Of a stretch of 64,000 bases of DNA, positions 1 to 9,321 are shown piece after piece (position 1 is the first letter of the stretch; each line of letters starts with the position of its first letter). A program made the position numbers and the translations under genes. Below the pieces are notes generated by a model that saw only the letters and a program-made list of their open reading frames with translations, had not been told where the DNA came from and did not search any database. The stretch covers positions 1,984,001 to 2,048,000 of the forward strand of contig NZ_SRLC01000001.1 in the NCBI RefSeq assembly GCF_004765605.1. Reading direction: 5' to 3'. The DNA is from Hymenobacter aquaticus (GTDB lineage Bacteria; Bacteroidota; Bacteroidia; Cytophagales; Hymenobacteraceae).

Positions 1-92
1 GGCCGAGCCGCCCGCCGGGGCGGCTGTGCCTACCACGCTGTTTCAGCTCCCGCCGTTTCTGAGTATTCATTCCCTGCATTACCCCGCCTAGC

Positions 93-779
93 ATGCTTCA
101 GCAGACTCCCGGCCGCATCTACCTGGCCGACCAGCGCGGCCTGACCGCCACCAGCCGGTTCCGGCGCTACAGCACTTTCAGCTTCGGCAGCTACCAGCAG
201 GAGTTTCGGGAGCCGCTGGGCCGCCTGCAAGCTCTGAACGAGGAAACCCTGGCCGGCGGCCACCGCCTGGAGCTGCGGGCCGAACAGGCCACGCTGGTGC
301 TGGTGCTGCCCATCACCGGGGCCGTGGGCGTGGCCGCACCCGGCGTGGTAGCCACGGCCCAGGTCGAGGAGGTGCTGGTGCTGCACCTGCCGGCCCAGGG
401 CTCCATCAGCTTTACCAACCTCTACGAAACCGAGCTGATCAGCTTTCTGCACATCTGGCTGAGCGCCGAGCCCGCGGCGAGTCCGCCCTTCCTGTTTCCC
501 TTCTCGGAGGCGCAGTTGGAAAACCAGCTGGCGCCCCTGGTGCCGGCCGCCGCTACGCTGGGCTGCTCGCTGCACCTGGGCCGGTTTGGGGGCCGCCGCG
601 AGGCCGTGCATCCGCTCCGCCGGCCCGACTCGTGCTTTTTTGCCTTCGTGCTGGCCGGCGCGTTTGAGGTGCAGGGCCGCCTGCTCCACGAAAAAGACGC
701 CCTGGCCCTCTGGAACACGCCGGAAATCGAGCTGGAAGCCCTCAGCAACGATGCCCTGATCCTGGTGCTGGAGTTCTAG
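93..779 (+). CDS. Pirin-like cupin protein
   Basis: A 228-residue protein. The segment RRYSTFSFGSY near residues 24-34 resembles the N-terminal signature of the pirin/YhhW family of two-cupin proteins, and the beta-rich remainder fits two cupin folds. The family includes quercetinases and redox-linked regulators. The His-x-His metal-binding motif of classical pirins is not evident, so this is probably a divergent member without a proven metal site. It starts at ATG 93. The gene stands alone on the plus strand and is followed by a long hairpin with a T-run that can serve as its terminator. Family assignment is moderately sure; no substrate can be inferred. Confidence 0.6.
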   Translation: MLQQTPGRIYLADQRGLTATSRFRRYSTFSFGSYQQEFREPLGRLQALNEETLAGGHRLELRAEQATLVLVLPITGAVGVAAPGVVATAQVEEVLVLHLPAQGSISFTNLYETELISFLHIWLSAEPAASPPFLFPFSEAQLENQLAPLVPAAATLGCSLHLGRFGGRREAVHPLRRPDSCFFAFVLAGAFEVQGRLLHEKDALALWNTPEIELEALSNDALILVLEF

Positions 780-823
780 TTGGTTGTTGGTTGTTGTCAG
801 GAAGGCTGTTCAGCGCCTCGCTT

Positions 824-921
824 GAACGGTCATGTCGAACGCAGTGAGACATCTCGCGTGCAATGGTAATCAGATTACTGTGGCACGCGAGATGTCTCGC
901 CAGGGCTCGACATGACCGTTC
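824..921. repeat. Inverted-repeat element, family B copy 1 (also terminator-like)
   Basis: The outer arms GAACGGTCATGTCGA (824-838) and TCGACATGACCGTTC (907-921) are perfectly complementary. The inner arms GAGACATCTCGCGTGC (846-861) and GCACGCGAGATGTCTC (883-898) are too. Six T residues follow at 922, so the transcript of the upstream gene could end here. Related elements lie at 3,869 and 23,937 and share the TCATG...CATCTCGCGTG layout. It sits between two converging genes. Confidence 0.8.
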
Positions 922-974
922 TTTTTTGCTGTCTAAACAGCCTCTCCACAAACAAAAAACCACAAACCAACAAC

Positions 975-1361
975 CTACTCCACCAGCTGCCGATACAGCC
1001 GGTCCAGGGTGGCGGCAGCGTCTTCGCAGAGGCCGGGGTGCGTGGGTGAAGTCTGCACCACGGTGCTGCGGGTGGCCGCGAGCCAGCGGAACCGCTCGGC
1101 CAGGGAAAGCCGCCCGATGGTGCCGCCCTCGGGCTTGCCCCGGCAGATTTGCTCGAAGGCCTGTAGGCGCTGGCGCAGCTCGGCCAGGTCGAGGCCGGCG
1201 CCGGCAAAGGCTTGCAGGCGGGCTTCGGGCAGCGCGCAGCGGGTTTGCAGAAAGCCCTGGGCGCGGCAGTACAGGATGACGCCGACGTTCAGAAACTCTT
1301 CGCGCTCTACGCGGGGCACCACGCGCAGCACGGCGTACTCAAACAAGTGCTTTTCGGGCAT
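975..1361 (-). CDS. DUF3037 domain protein
   Basis: A 128-residue protein starting at ATG 1361 (MPEKHLFEYAVLRVVPRVER). A TTG further upstream opens the same frame, but the ATG is preferred. The opening YAVLRVVPRVEREEFLNVGV is the hallmark of DUF3037 proteins, whose function is unknown. The start overlaps the end of the upstream HipA-like kinase gene by about 23 bases, which suggests translational coupling. The two families commonly occur as neighbours. A kinase-partner role is inference from the pairing only. Confidence 0.75.
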   Translation of the reverse strand: MPEKHLFEYAVLRVVPRVEREEFLNVGVILYCRAQGFLQTRCALPEARLQAFAGAGLDLAELRQRLQAFEQICRGKPEGGTIGRLSLAERFRWLAATRSTVVQTSPTHPGLCEDAAATLDRLYRQLVE

Positions 1362-2139
1362 CTTCGGCTTCCTGAACAAAGGTTTCTGAGGCGGCCAGGC
1401 GACTTGCCAGGAACCCGACGTAATTCTGGCGCTGCTCCGGGGCCGTAGCCTCGCCGGCGGCGGCTTCCTCCAGCCACGCGTCGGGCACCAGGGCCAGAAT
1501 AGCGTGCAGGACTTCCGGCGTCAGCCGGGCGCGGTACTCGGTGTCCACGGCGGCCAGCTCGCTGGCCTGGGGCAGCAGCACGTGGTCTTTCACCTGCGGA
1601 AACGTGCGGGGCCGGGGCGCGGCCCAGCCCGGGCCGGCGTGGTGCACGTAGAGGGCCGCGCCGTGGTCAATCAGCCAGAGCTCCTTGTGCCAGATCAGCA
1701 GGTTGGTATTGCGGGCGGTGCGGTCCACGTTCAGCGTCAGGGCATCCAGCCACACGATTTGGGAGGCCAGGCGGGGCTCGATGGTCGTGACCAGCGGATC
1801 GAAGGTGATGGCACCGGACAGGTAGTGCAGGCCCAGGTTCTGGCCGGTGCTGGCCCGCAGCAGGTCCTGGATTTCCTCGTCGGGCTCGGAGCGGCCGAAG
1901 GCTTCGTCGAGCTGGCAGAACACCAGCTCGGGCAGGCGCAGGCCCAGCACCCGGGCCAGCTCGCCCACCACCAGCTCGGCGATGAGGGCCTTGATGCCCT
2001 GCCCCGCGCCCCGGAACTTGACCACGTACATAAACTCGTCGTCGGCTTCGACCAGGGCGGGCAGCGAGCCGCCTTCGCGCAGCGGCGCGACGTAGCGCGT
2101 CACCTCCACGGTTCGGAGCGCAGGAATACTTTCGGGCAT
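1339..2139 (-). CDS. HipA-like kinase domain protein
   Basis: A 266-residue protein resembling the single-domain HipA-like kinase family (HipA_2 type), not the full toxin HipA. Visible features are MYVVKFRG (candidate ATP-binding lysine), NVDRTARNTN (catalytic Asp and metal-binding Asn as in HipA kinases) and WLIDHGAAL, in the position of the DFG metal motif. No HipB-like antitoxin gene is adjacent; the downstream partner is DUF3037. ATG 2139 is chosen over an upstream TTG at 2160. Substrate unknown. The 246 bases between this gene and the divergent hen1 presumably hold both promoters, but no clear motif was found. Confidence 0.7.
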   Translation of the reverse strand: MPESIPALRTVEVTRYVAPLREGGSLPALVEADDEFMYVVKFRGAGQGIKALIAELVVGELARVLGLRLPELVFCQLDEAFGRSEPDEEIQDLLRASTGQNLGLHYLSGAITFDPLVTTIEPRLASQIVWLDALTLNVDRTARNTNLLIWHKELWLIDHGAALYVHHAGPGWAAPRPRTFPQVKDHVLLPQASELAAVDTEYRARLTPEVLHAILALVPDAWLEEAAAGEATAPEQRQNYVGFLASRLAASETFVQEAEDARKALV

Positions 2140-2385
2140 AAGCAGCGGGTTGGAAGGCAAAGAAAACCTAATTCCGGCAGTTTACGGGCATTTCGGGCAG
2201 CGGGGCCATGCCAGCTGCTCCCACTGTTCCGGTTGGACCTGATTTTCAGTGGCAGTAGCTACGCGGAGGGCCAAACCACCTACTCAGCGGCAAGTCGTTA
2301 AGCCAATGGGCGGCATCCACCGGCGGGCCTGTTTGCCGTTGCTGCCGCCAATTGTGGCATATTGCCACTGTCTTATCTAGGTCCG

Positions 2386-3837
2386 ATGCTACTTACGATT
2401 ACCACTACCCACCAGCCCGCCACCGATTTGGGCTACCTGCTGCACAAGAACCCGGCCCGCCTGCAAACCCTGGAAGTAGCCGGCGGCCAGGTCCATATCT
2501 TCTACCCTGAAGCTACCACCGAGCGGTGCACGGCGGCCGTGCTGCTCAATATTGACCCCGTGGCCCTGGTGCGCAACCACCGGGGCCCGGCCGGCGAGGG
2601 GTTTGCGCTGGAGCAGTACGTCAACGACCGGCCCTACGTGGCCTCGTCCTTTCTGAGCGCGGCTTTGATTAAGGCCTTCAACACGGCCATGAACGGCACC
2701 TGCAAGGACCGGCCCGAGCTGCCCGAGGTGCTGCTGCCCCTGCAAGCCACCGTGGCCGTGATGCCCGCCGCCAGCGCCGAGCAGCTCGTCCGCCTGTTTG
2801 CGCCCCTGGGCTACGAGGTCGAAACCGAGGCCCACGTGCTGGACCCGACGGTGCCGGAGTGGGGCAACAGCCGCTACTTCACCCTGCGCCTGCGCCACCC
2901 AGCCCTGCGCCTGCGCGACTTGCTCAGCCACCTCTACGTGCTGATTCCGGTGCTCGACAACGACAAGCACTACTGGGTAAACGCCCAGGAAGCCGAGAAG
3001 CTGCTGCACCGGGGCGCGGCCTGGCTGCCCCAGCACCCCGACCGGGAGTTTATTACCCGCCGCTACCTGCGCAACCTGGCCGAGTACGTCAACCCGACCC
3101 TGGAGCGCCTACTCGCCGGCGACGAAGCCGCTTCGGACGACTCCCTGGAAGCCGTGCTGCCGCTGGATTCGGTGGCGGAAAGCCCGAATGCAGCCGAAAC
3201 CCTGACGCCGGATAGCGCCGCACCGGCCGCCGAAAAGCAGAAGCTCCACGACGTGCGCCTGGACCGGGTGGCCGAGGAAATCCGCCGCCTAGGCGCCCAG
3301 CGGGTGCTGGATTTGGGCTGCGGGGAAGGCAAGCTGGTGCGCCGCCTGCTCAAGCTCCCGCAGGTGGAGCACATTCTGGCCCTGGACGTGTCGATGCGGG
3401 AGCTGCAGCGGGCCCAGGAGCGGCTGCACGTAGCCGAAATGCCCCCGCGGCAGCGCGAGCGGCTCACCCTGGCCCAGGGCTCGGTGCTCTACCACGACCC
3501 GCGCCTGGCCGGCTACGACGCGGCGGCCGTGGTCGAAGTCATTGAGCACCTCGACGAAAACCGGCTGGCGGCCTTCGAGCAGGTGGTTTTTGCCCGCGCC
3601 CAGCCCAAAGCCGTCCTCGTGACCACGCCCAACGCCGACTACAACCAGCGCTACGAGCAGCTCTCCGCCGGCGACTTCCGCCACACCGACCACCGCTTCG
3701 AATGGAGCCGGGCGCAGTTTGCAGAGTGGGCCACGGGCGTGGCCGAGCGCCACGGCTACCAAGTGCGCGTCGAGCCCCTGGGCCCGGAAGCCGAGGAGTT
3801 TGGGGCGCCTTCGCAGCTGGCCGTGTTTGCGCGGTAA
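2386..3837 (+). CDS. hen1: 3'-terminal RNA ribose 2'-O-methyltransferase Hen1
   Basis: A 483-residue bacterial Hen1. It methylates the 2'-OH at the 3' end of cleaved RNA before Pnkp seals it, which protects the repaired junction from being cut again. The N-terminal ~240 residues (MLLTITTTHQPATDLGYLLH start) are the bacterial-specific region that activates the Pnkp ligase. A linker of about 60 residues precedes the methyltransferase, which has the SAM loop VLDLGCGEGK near residue 307 and the metal site EVIEHL (E384, E387, H388). ATG 2386 is used because family members begin there; an upstream TTG at 2362 adds only eight residues. pnkp follows on the same strand, as in known Pnkp-Hen1 systems. 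Confidence 0.95.
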   Translation: MLLTITTTHQPATDLGYLLHKNPARLQTLEVAGGQVHIFYPEATTERCTAAVLLNIDPVALVRNHRGPAGEGFALEQYVNDRPYVASSFLSAALIKAFNTAMNGTCKDRPELPEVLLPLQATVAVMPAASAEQLVRLFAPLGYEVETEAHVLDPTVPEWGNSRYFTLRLRHPALRLRDLLSHLYVLIPVLDNDKHYWVNAQEAEKLLHRGAAWLPQHPDREFITRRYLRNLAEYVNPTLERLLAGDEAASDDSLEAVLPLDSVAESPNAAETLTPDSAAPAAEKQKLHDVRLDRVAEEIRRLGAQRVLDLGCGEGKLVRRLLKLPQVEHILALDVSMRELQRAQERLHVAEMPPRQRERLTLAQGSVLYHDPRLAGYDAAAVVEVIEHLDENRLAAFEQVVFARAQPKAVLVTTPNADYNQRYEQLSAGDFRHTDHRFEWSRAQFAEWATGVAERHGYQVRVEPLGPEAEEFGAPSQLAVFAR

Positions 3838-3868
3838 GGCAATCGGCAGAAGTCTACTCAAGTTAGAA

Positions 3869-3950
3869 CGTCATGCTGAGCGCAGCCGAAGCATCTCGCG
3901 TGCTGACGTCTGATTAGTAATGAGGTGCTTCGACTTCGCTCAGCATGACG
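3869..3950. repeat. Inverted-repeat element, family B copy 2
   Basis: The left arm CGTCATGCTGAGCG (from 3869) pairs with CGCTCAGCATGACG (to 3950). An inner GAAGCA/TGCTTC pair lies between them, with GCATCTCGCGTGCTGACG in the loop. It lies between hen1 and pnkp, so it could shape the shared transcript or end part of it. It is similar in layout to the copies at 824 and 23,937. Confidence 0.75.
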
Positions 3951-4074
3951 GACTTTTGTTAGCTACCAATCCGGACTTCAACCACGTTTGAAGTATCTAT
4001 TTTTTCTCTTCAAGATTTGCTCTTACCGCTGAATTCAAGTCCCCGGCGGACTTATCAGCTCCGATATTCTCCCA

Positions 4075-6696
4075 ATGCCCTACACGAATCTTAAGCTGCC
4101 CGAACTTTCCCTGGTGTTGCTCATCGGCACGTCCGGGGCGGGCAAGTCGACGTTTGCCCGCCGCCTGTTCCGGGGTTCCGAAATCGTGTCGTCGGACCAG
4201 TGCCGGACGCTGGTGTCCGATGACGAAAACGACCAGGCCGCCACGCCCGACGCCTTTGCCCTGCTGCACTACCTGGTAGGTTTGCGCCTCAAGCGCGGCC
4301 TGCTCACGGTGGTCGACGCTACCAACGTGCAGCCCGAAGCCCGCAAAACCCTGGTCCAGCTGGCCCGCGACTACCATGTGCTGCCCACGGCCATCATCCT
4401 CGACGTGCCCGACCGGGTGGCCGAGGACCGCAACCGCGCCCGGGCCGAGCGGCAGCACATGGGCCGGCACGTGGTGCCCCAGCAGCGGCAGCAACTGCGC
4501 CGCAGCCTCAAAACGCTCAAGCAGGAAGGCTTCCGTCACATTTTCCACCTGCGCGGCCCCGAGGAAATCGACGCGGTGCAAACCATCGTGCGCGACCCGC
4601 TCTACAGCAACCGCAAGCAGGATACCGGCCCCTTCGACATCATCGGCGACGTGCACGGCTGCTACGACGAGCTGCTGCAGCTGCTCGCCAAGCTGGGTTA
4701 CACCGTGGAAACCGAGCCCGCGCTGGACGCCCGCGACTTGGGCGTGCGCGTGACGTCGCCCGACGGCCGGCGAGCCCTGTTCCTGGGGGATTTGGTGGAC
4801 CGGGGCCCGGCTTCCCCGCAGGTGTTGCGCCTGGTAATGAGCATGGTGCAGGGCGGGCAGGCCCTGTGCGTGCCCGGCAACCACGATATCAAGCTGTTGC
4901 GCTATCTCAATGGCAAGCAAGTCAACGAGAAGCACGGCTTCGCCGAAACCGTGGCCCAGCTGGCCCAGGAGTCGGACACGTTCAAGAGCCAGGTGCGGCA
5001 GTTTCTGGACGGGCTGGTGAGCCACTACGTGCTGGATGGCGGCAAGCTGGTGGTGGCCCACGCCGGCATGCGCGAAGAAATGCAGGGCCGGGGCTCGGGT
5101 GCCGTGCGGGCCTTTGCCCTCTTTGGCGAAACCACCGGCGAAATCGACGAATTCGGCCTGCCCGTGCGCTACAACTGGGCTTCCGAGTACCGCGGCCGGG
5201 CCACGGTGGTCTACGGCCACACGCCCGTGCCCGACGCCGAGTGGCTCAACAACACCATCGACATTGATACCGGCTGCGTGTTTGGCGGCCGCCTCACGGC
5301 CCTGCGCTACCCCGAGCGGGAGCTGGTGGCCGTGCCCGCCGCCCAGGTCTACTGCGAGCCCGCCCGCCCGTTGGATTACCTGCGGATTCTAGCCGAAGCC
5401 AACAACCAAAAATCAGAAACCGACCACCAACTATCCGCCCAGCAGCAGCACGACGAGCTGCTCGACATCCGGGACGTGCTGGGCAAGCAGATCATCAAAA
5501 CCCGCCTGCTGCCCTCGGTGACCATTCGGGAGGAAAACGCCACGGCGGCCCTGGAGGTGATGTCGCGCTTTGCCCTGAACCCGAAGTGGCTGCTGTATTT
5601 GCCGCCCACGATGAGCCCCTCGGAAACCAGTGCCCTGCCCGATTTGCTGGAGCACCCGGCCGAGGCCTTCGACTACTTCCGCCGCCAGGGCCTGAGCCGG
5701 GTGGTGTGCGAGGAAAAGCACATGGGCAGCCGCGTGGTGGTAGTGTTGGCCCAGAGTGAGGATGCCGCCCGCCGCCGCTTCGGCGTAGTGGGCGAAGGTC
5801 CGGGCAAGGTGTACACCCGCACCGGCCGCAACTTCTTCAACGACCCGGTGCTGGAAGCCGCTTTCCTGGAAAAGCTGCAAGCGGCTCTGACGGCGGCCGG
5901 CTTCTGGGAACGGTTCCAGACCGACTGGCTGTGCCTCGATGCCGAGCTGCTGCCGTGGTCGGCCAAGGCCCAGGAGCTGATCCGCAACCAGTACGCCGCC
6001 GTAGCCGCCGCGGCCACCGCCGCGCTGCCCGAAGCCGCCGCCGTGCTTACCCAGGCCGCCACCCGGGGCCTCGACGGCGTGGAGGCCCTGCTGGCCCGCA
6101 CTTCGGCCCGGCAAACCGCCGCCCAGCACTACGCCGAGGCCTACCGCCGCTACTGCTGGCCGGTGGAAAGCCTGGCCGATTTGCGCCTGGCCCCGTTTCA
6201 TTTGCTGGCCACCGAGGGCAAAACCTACTTTGACAAAGACCACGCCTGGCACATGGAAACCCTGCGCGCCCTGAGCCAGGCCGACGAAAGTCTGCTCCGG
6301 GCCACGCCCTACCGCGTGGTGCACCTGCAGGACATTCCCGACGTGGAAGCCGCCACCCAGTGGTGGCTGGATCTGACGGCAGCCGGCGGGGAAGGCATGG
6401 TGGTGAAGCCCTACGACTTTATCCCCGAGGGCAAAACCCTGGTGCAGCCGGCCCTCAAGTGCCGGGGTCGGGAGTACCTGCGCATCATCTACGGCCCCGA
6501 CTACCTGCTGCCCGGCAACCTGGAGCGCCTGCGCGAGCGGGGCGTGAAAGCCAAGCGCAACCTAGCCCTGCGCGAGTTTACGCTGGGCGTGGAAGGCCTG
6601 GAACGATTCGTGGCCGGGCAGCCGCTGCGGGCCGTGCACCAGTGCGTGTTCGGGGTGCTGGCCCTGGAAAGTGAGGCCGTCGACCCGCGGCTGTAG
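4075..6696 (+). CDS. pnkp: Polynucleotide kinase-phosphatase-ligase (bacterial Pnkp)
   Basis: An 873-residue three-domain RNA repair enzyme. The N-terminal 5'-OH polynucleotide kinase has P-loop GTSGAGKST at residues 18-26. The central 2',3' phosphatase is a metallophosphoesterase, with GDVHG near 191, GDLVDRGP near 239 and GNHD near 268. The C-terminal nucleotidyltransferase domain has EEKHMGS with the likely AMP-accepting Lys548. The enzyme heals the ends made by RNA-cleaving toxins and, with Hen1, seals them. Length matches the family. It starts at ATG 4075. The downstream RlaP-type genes support an RNA-repair locus. Confidence 0.95.
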   Translation: MPYTNLKLPELSLVLLIGTSGAGKSTFARRLFRGSEIVSSDQCRTLVSDDENDQAATPDAFALLHYLVGLRLKRGLLTVVDATNVQPEARKTLVQLARDYHVLPTAIILDVPDRVAEDRNRARAERQHMGRHVVPQQRQQLRRSLKTLKQEGFRHIFHLRGPEEIDAVQTIVRDPLYSNRKQDTGPFDIIGDVHGCYDELLQLLAKLGYTVETEPALDARDLGVRVTSPDGRRALFLGDLVDRGPASPQVLRLVMSMVQGGQALCVPGNHDIKLLRYLNGKQVNEKHGFAETVAQLAQESDTFKSQVRQFLDGLVSHYVLDGGKLVVAHAGMREEMQGRGSGAVRAFALFGETTGEIDEFGLPVRYNWASEYRGRATVVYGHTPVPDAEWLNNTIDIDTGCVFGGRLTALRYPERELVAVPAAQVYCEPARPLDYLRILAEANNQKSETDHQLSAQQQHDELLDIRDVLGKQIIKTRLLPSVTIREENATAALEVMSRFALNPKWLLYLPPTMSPSETSALPDLLEHPAEAFDYFRRQGLSRVVCEEKHMGSRVVVVLAQSEDAARRRFGVVGEGPGKVYTRTGRNFFNDPVLEAAFLEKLQAALTAAGFWERFQTDWLCLDAELLPWSAKAQELIRNQYAAVAAAATAALPEAAAVLTQAATRGLDGVEALLARTSARQTAAQHYAEAYRRYCWPVESLADLRLAPFHLLATEGKTYFDKDHAWHMETLRALSQADESLLRATPYRVVHLQDIPDVEAATQWWLDLTAAGGEGMVVKPYDFIPEGKTLVQPALKCRGREYLRIIYGPDYLLPGNLERLRERGVKAKRNLALREFTLGVEGLERFVAGQPLRAVHQCVFGVLALESEAVDPRL

Positions 6697-6706
6697 GGGT
6701 GTAGGC

Positions 6707-7156
6707 TTATTGTTGACTGGGCGCAGCAACTTCGGAGCAGACAACTGGTGTAAGCACCCGGTTAGGGTCGAACCAAATGGCTTCCCTGGTTTTGAAGGTA
6801 AATAGCCCCTCACTCTCCTTGATATCACCAAAGCCCTCTACGAAGCCGTTGCTTTGCCGCAGAAAGGCGACAGGCGCAGCAGTTTGACTGAGCTGGCCGT
6901 TGATTTCGAGACGGTAACTAGCCAGCAGCGTATCCCCGTGCATCTGGCCCTGGATACGGCCTTGATTACGGTCTGGGCCGGCATTATACCGAATGTACCC
7001 CGTCACGGCTGACGAGGTGATACGCAGGCTCAAACTGATGGTGTCCTCGTCGGAATAGTGAGCGTAACAGTGCTGCTGAGTTGTCGGGGCCTCTTGACAA
7101 GCGGTTAGCCCGGATAGACCCAAAGCAAAATACCAGCGCAAAAGATTTTTTTTCAT
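6707..7156 (-). CDS. Putative lipoprotein, function unknown
   Basis: A 149-residue protein with a lipoprotein signal: MKKNL, a hydrophobic stretch, and a lipobox ending in LTAC, so the mature protein would start at Cys20. The rest is polar and beta-rich (repeated SLRITSSAVTGYIRY-like strands) and was not recognised as a known domain. It is on the strand opposite to the RNA-repair genes and ends only ten bases from the end of pnkp. It is probably unrelated to RNA repair. Confidence 0.7.
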   Translation of the reverse strand: MKKNLLRWYFALGLSGLTACQEAPTTQQHCYAHYSDEDTISLSLRITSSAVTGYIRYNAGPDRNQGRIQGQMHGDTLLASYRLEINGQLSQTAAPVAFLRQSNGFVEGFGDIKESEGLFTFKTREAIWFDPNRVLTPVVCSEVAAPSQQ

Positions 7157-7240
7157 GAACCAAAGCCTGGGACGAAGCGGGACTGAATAATAGTCTCAAT
7201 CTAATGACTAATCCTGGTTTTGCCTATCCGCCCTCCCCTC

Positions 7241-8011
7241 ATGCTGACCCGCATTGCCACTGCCCTCACCCGCCTTGAAGCCGAGCACGACATTCGTATT
7301 CTGTACGCCTGCGAGTCGGGCAGCCGGGCCTGGGGCTTCCCCTCCCCCGATTCCGACTACGACGTGCGCTTTATCTACCTGCGGCGGCCGGGCTGGTACC
7401 TCACCCTCGACGAAGGCCCCGACACGCTCAACTTTCCCGTGGATGCCGAGCTGGACCTGGCCGGCTGGGATTTGCGCAAAACCCTGAAGCTGCTGCGCGG
7501 CTCCAACGCGGCCTTGTTTGAGTGGCTCCAATCGCCGACGGTGTACCACGCGGCCCCGGAGTTTGGGCCGCTGGTGCAGCCCCTGCTGGCGGGCACCTTC
7601 AACCTGCGGGCCGGCCTGCACCATTATTTGGGTTTGGTGCGCCGGGGCTTGGAATCCGACTTCATAAGTGAAGAAGTGCGGCTCAAGCGGCTGTTTTATG
7701 CCCTGCGTTCGGCCTTGGCCGCCCGCTGGATCCGGAACCGCCAGACGTTGCCACCGATGGAGTTTGCCTTGCTGCGGGAAGAGCTGCCGGCCGCGCTGAG
7801 TGCCGAGGTAAACGAACTGCTGGCCATCAAAGCTCAGGCTACTGAAAAAACGACCGTGCCCCGGCCGGCGGCGCTGGTGGAGTTTCTAACCCAGGAATAC
7901 GCTGCCGGCCAGGCCGCCCAGGGCGCGCTGCCCGTGCCCACTGGCGCGGAGCCGACGGCGCAGCTCAACGCAATATTTCAACAGTTGCTGGCCACCTCCT
8001 TTCCCGCCTGA
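7241..8011 (+). CDS. RlaP-type nucleotidyltransferase (first copy)
   Basis: A 256-residue member of the polymerase-beta nucleotidyltransferase superfamily. The core GSRAWGFPSPDSDYDVRFIY carries the GS motif and the D-x-D metal pair. This subgroup (COG3541/PF10127) is known as RlaP, the RNA-ligase-associated polymerase-beta family, because it sits beside RNA ligases in repair operons; it is proposed to add nucleotides to damaged RNA ends. ATG 7241 is preferred over an in-frame TTG at 7220. It lies 23 bases upstream of a second family member and downstream of pnkp/hen1. The actual nucleotide and RNA substrate are unknown. Confidence 0.85.
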   Translation: MLTRIATALTRLEAEHDIRILYACESGSRAWGFPSPDSDYDVRFIYLRRPGWYLTLDEGPDTLNFPVDAELDLAGWDLRKTLKLLRGSNAALFEWLQSPTVYHAAPEFGPLVQPLLAGTFNLRAGLHHYLGLVRRGLESDFISEEVRLKRLFYALRSALAARWIRNRQTLPPMEFALLREELPAALSAEVNELLAIKAQATEKTTVPRPAALVEFLTQEYAAGQAAQGALPVPTGAEPTAQLNAIFQQLLATSFPA

Positions 8012-8034
8012 CGGCTTTTCCCTTGCTTCCTTAT

Positions 8035-9129
8035 ATGACTCCGAGCGACACCAGCCTGAGCATCGACTACCTGCGCCGGCACAACCTGATCCTCTTCGAA
8101 GCCGTGAGCGGCAGCCGGGCCTACGGCACCGATTTGCCCCACTCCGACACCGATTTGAAAGGCGTGTTCGTGCTGCCCGAGGCGCTGTACTACGGCCTCG
8201 ACTACGTGCCGCAGGTGGCCAACGCCACCAACGACGAGGTGTTTTACGAGCTGCGCCGCTTCGTGGAATTGCTGCTCAAAAACAACCCCACGGCCCTGGA
8301 AATCCTGGCCTCGCCGGCCGACTGCATCCGCTACCAGCACCCGCTGTTCGAGGCCTTCCGGCCGGCGCAGTTTCTCTCTAAGCTCTGCCGCCAAACCTTT
8401 GCCGAATACGCCGTAGCCCAGATTCGCAAGGCCAAGGGGCTCAACAAGAAAATCAACAACCCCGAGCCCCCGGCCCGCAAGTCGGTGCTGGATTTCTGCT
8501 ACGTGACGGTGGGTGCCGGGGCCCAGCCGGCCGATAAGTGGCTGAGTCGCCAGGGCTACGCGGCCGCGCGGTGCGGCCTGGCCAACGTGCCCCACCTGAC
8601 CGACTTGTACGCCCTGTTCGTGGACCTGGCCGAGGTGCCCACGCTGGGTTACCGGGGGCTGGTGAAGGACGCGGAAACCTCCAACGACGTGCTGCTCTCG
8701 GCCGTGCCCAAGGGCGAGGTGCCGGTGGCGTATTTGTCGTTCAACCGCAACGGCTACTCCACTTACTGCCGCGTCTACAAGGAATACTGGGACTGGGTAG
8801 CCCGCCGCAACGCGGAGCGCTACGAAAACACGGTGCAGCACGGCAAAAACTACGACGCCAAAAACATGCTCCACGTGTTTCGGCTGCTGCGCACGGCCCT
8901 GGAAATTGCTACCACCGGCCAGCTCCACGTGCGCCGCCCCGACCGGGACTTTCTGCTGCGCATCCGCCGGGGCGAGTTTGAGTACGACACGCTGGTGGCC
9001 GAGGCGGAAGCCCTGGTAGCGCAGGTAGAAGCGGCTTTTGCGAAATCCGCTTTGCCCGAGGCTCCCGACAAACAGCGGGCCGTCGACCTGCTCATTGCCA
9101 CGCGCCGGCAGTTCTACGCCTCGCTCTAG
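8035..9129 (+). CDS. RlaP-type nucleotidyltransferase (second copy)
   Basis: A 364-residue nucleotidyltransferase of the same superfamily as the preceding gene but clearly divergent. The core is GSRAYGTDLPHSDTDLKGVFV, with GS and D-x-D intact. A longer helical C-terminal part follows, including a conserved-looking KAKGLNKKINNPEP segment. ATG 8035 is used; an upstream TTG adds four residues. Two non-identical RlaP-type enzymes in tandem suggest different substrates or a heteromeric complex, which is inference. A GC-rich hairpin without a T-run follows the stop codon. Confidence 0.85.
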   Translation: MTPSDTSLSIDYLRRHNLILFEAVSGSRAYGTDLPHSDTDLKGVFVLPEALYYGLDYVPQVANATNDEVFYELRRFVELLLKNNPTALEILASPADCIRYQHPLFEAFRPAQFLSKLCRQTFAEYAVAQIRKAKGLNKKINNPEPPARKSVLDFCYVTVGAGAQPADKWLSRQGYAAARCGLANVPHLTDLYALFVDLAEVPTLGYRGLVKDAETSNDVLLSAVPKGEVPVAYLSFNRNGYSTYCRVYKEYWDWVARRNAERYENTVQHGKNYDAKNMLHVFRLLRTALEIATTGQLHVRRPDRDFLLRIRRGEFEYDTLVAEAEALVAQVEAAFAKSALPEAPDKQRAVDLLIATRRQFYASL

Positions 9130-9321
9130 CCCAGCGCCGACGCTGGGCGGCGGGGCAACTTCCTGGCGGCCAAGGCTCTGCCGGGGCGGAGGCCACCGCC
9201 TCCGGGCCAGGGCGCGACTACGGGCGCAGATTACGGGCCCAGGATTAGAAGTTGATAGCCCGACCTGCTACTTTGCACCTGGTTATCCATCTTCTATTCG
9301 AGCTAATAACCCTATACTGCC

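Noticed and set aside
9130-9321. GC-rich hairpins after the second RlaP-type gene as a terminator
   Set aside because: CCCAGCG/CGCTGGG and a second GC-rich hairpin form, but no T-run follows, so termination between RNA repair and the SWIM cassette cannot be claimed.
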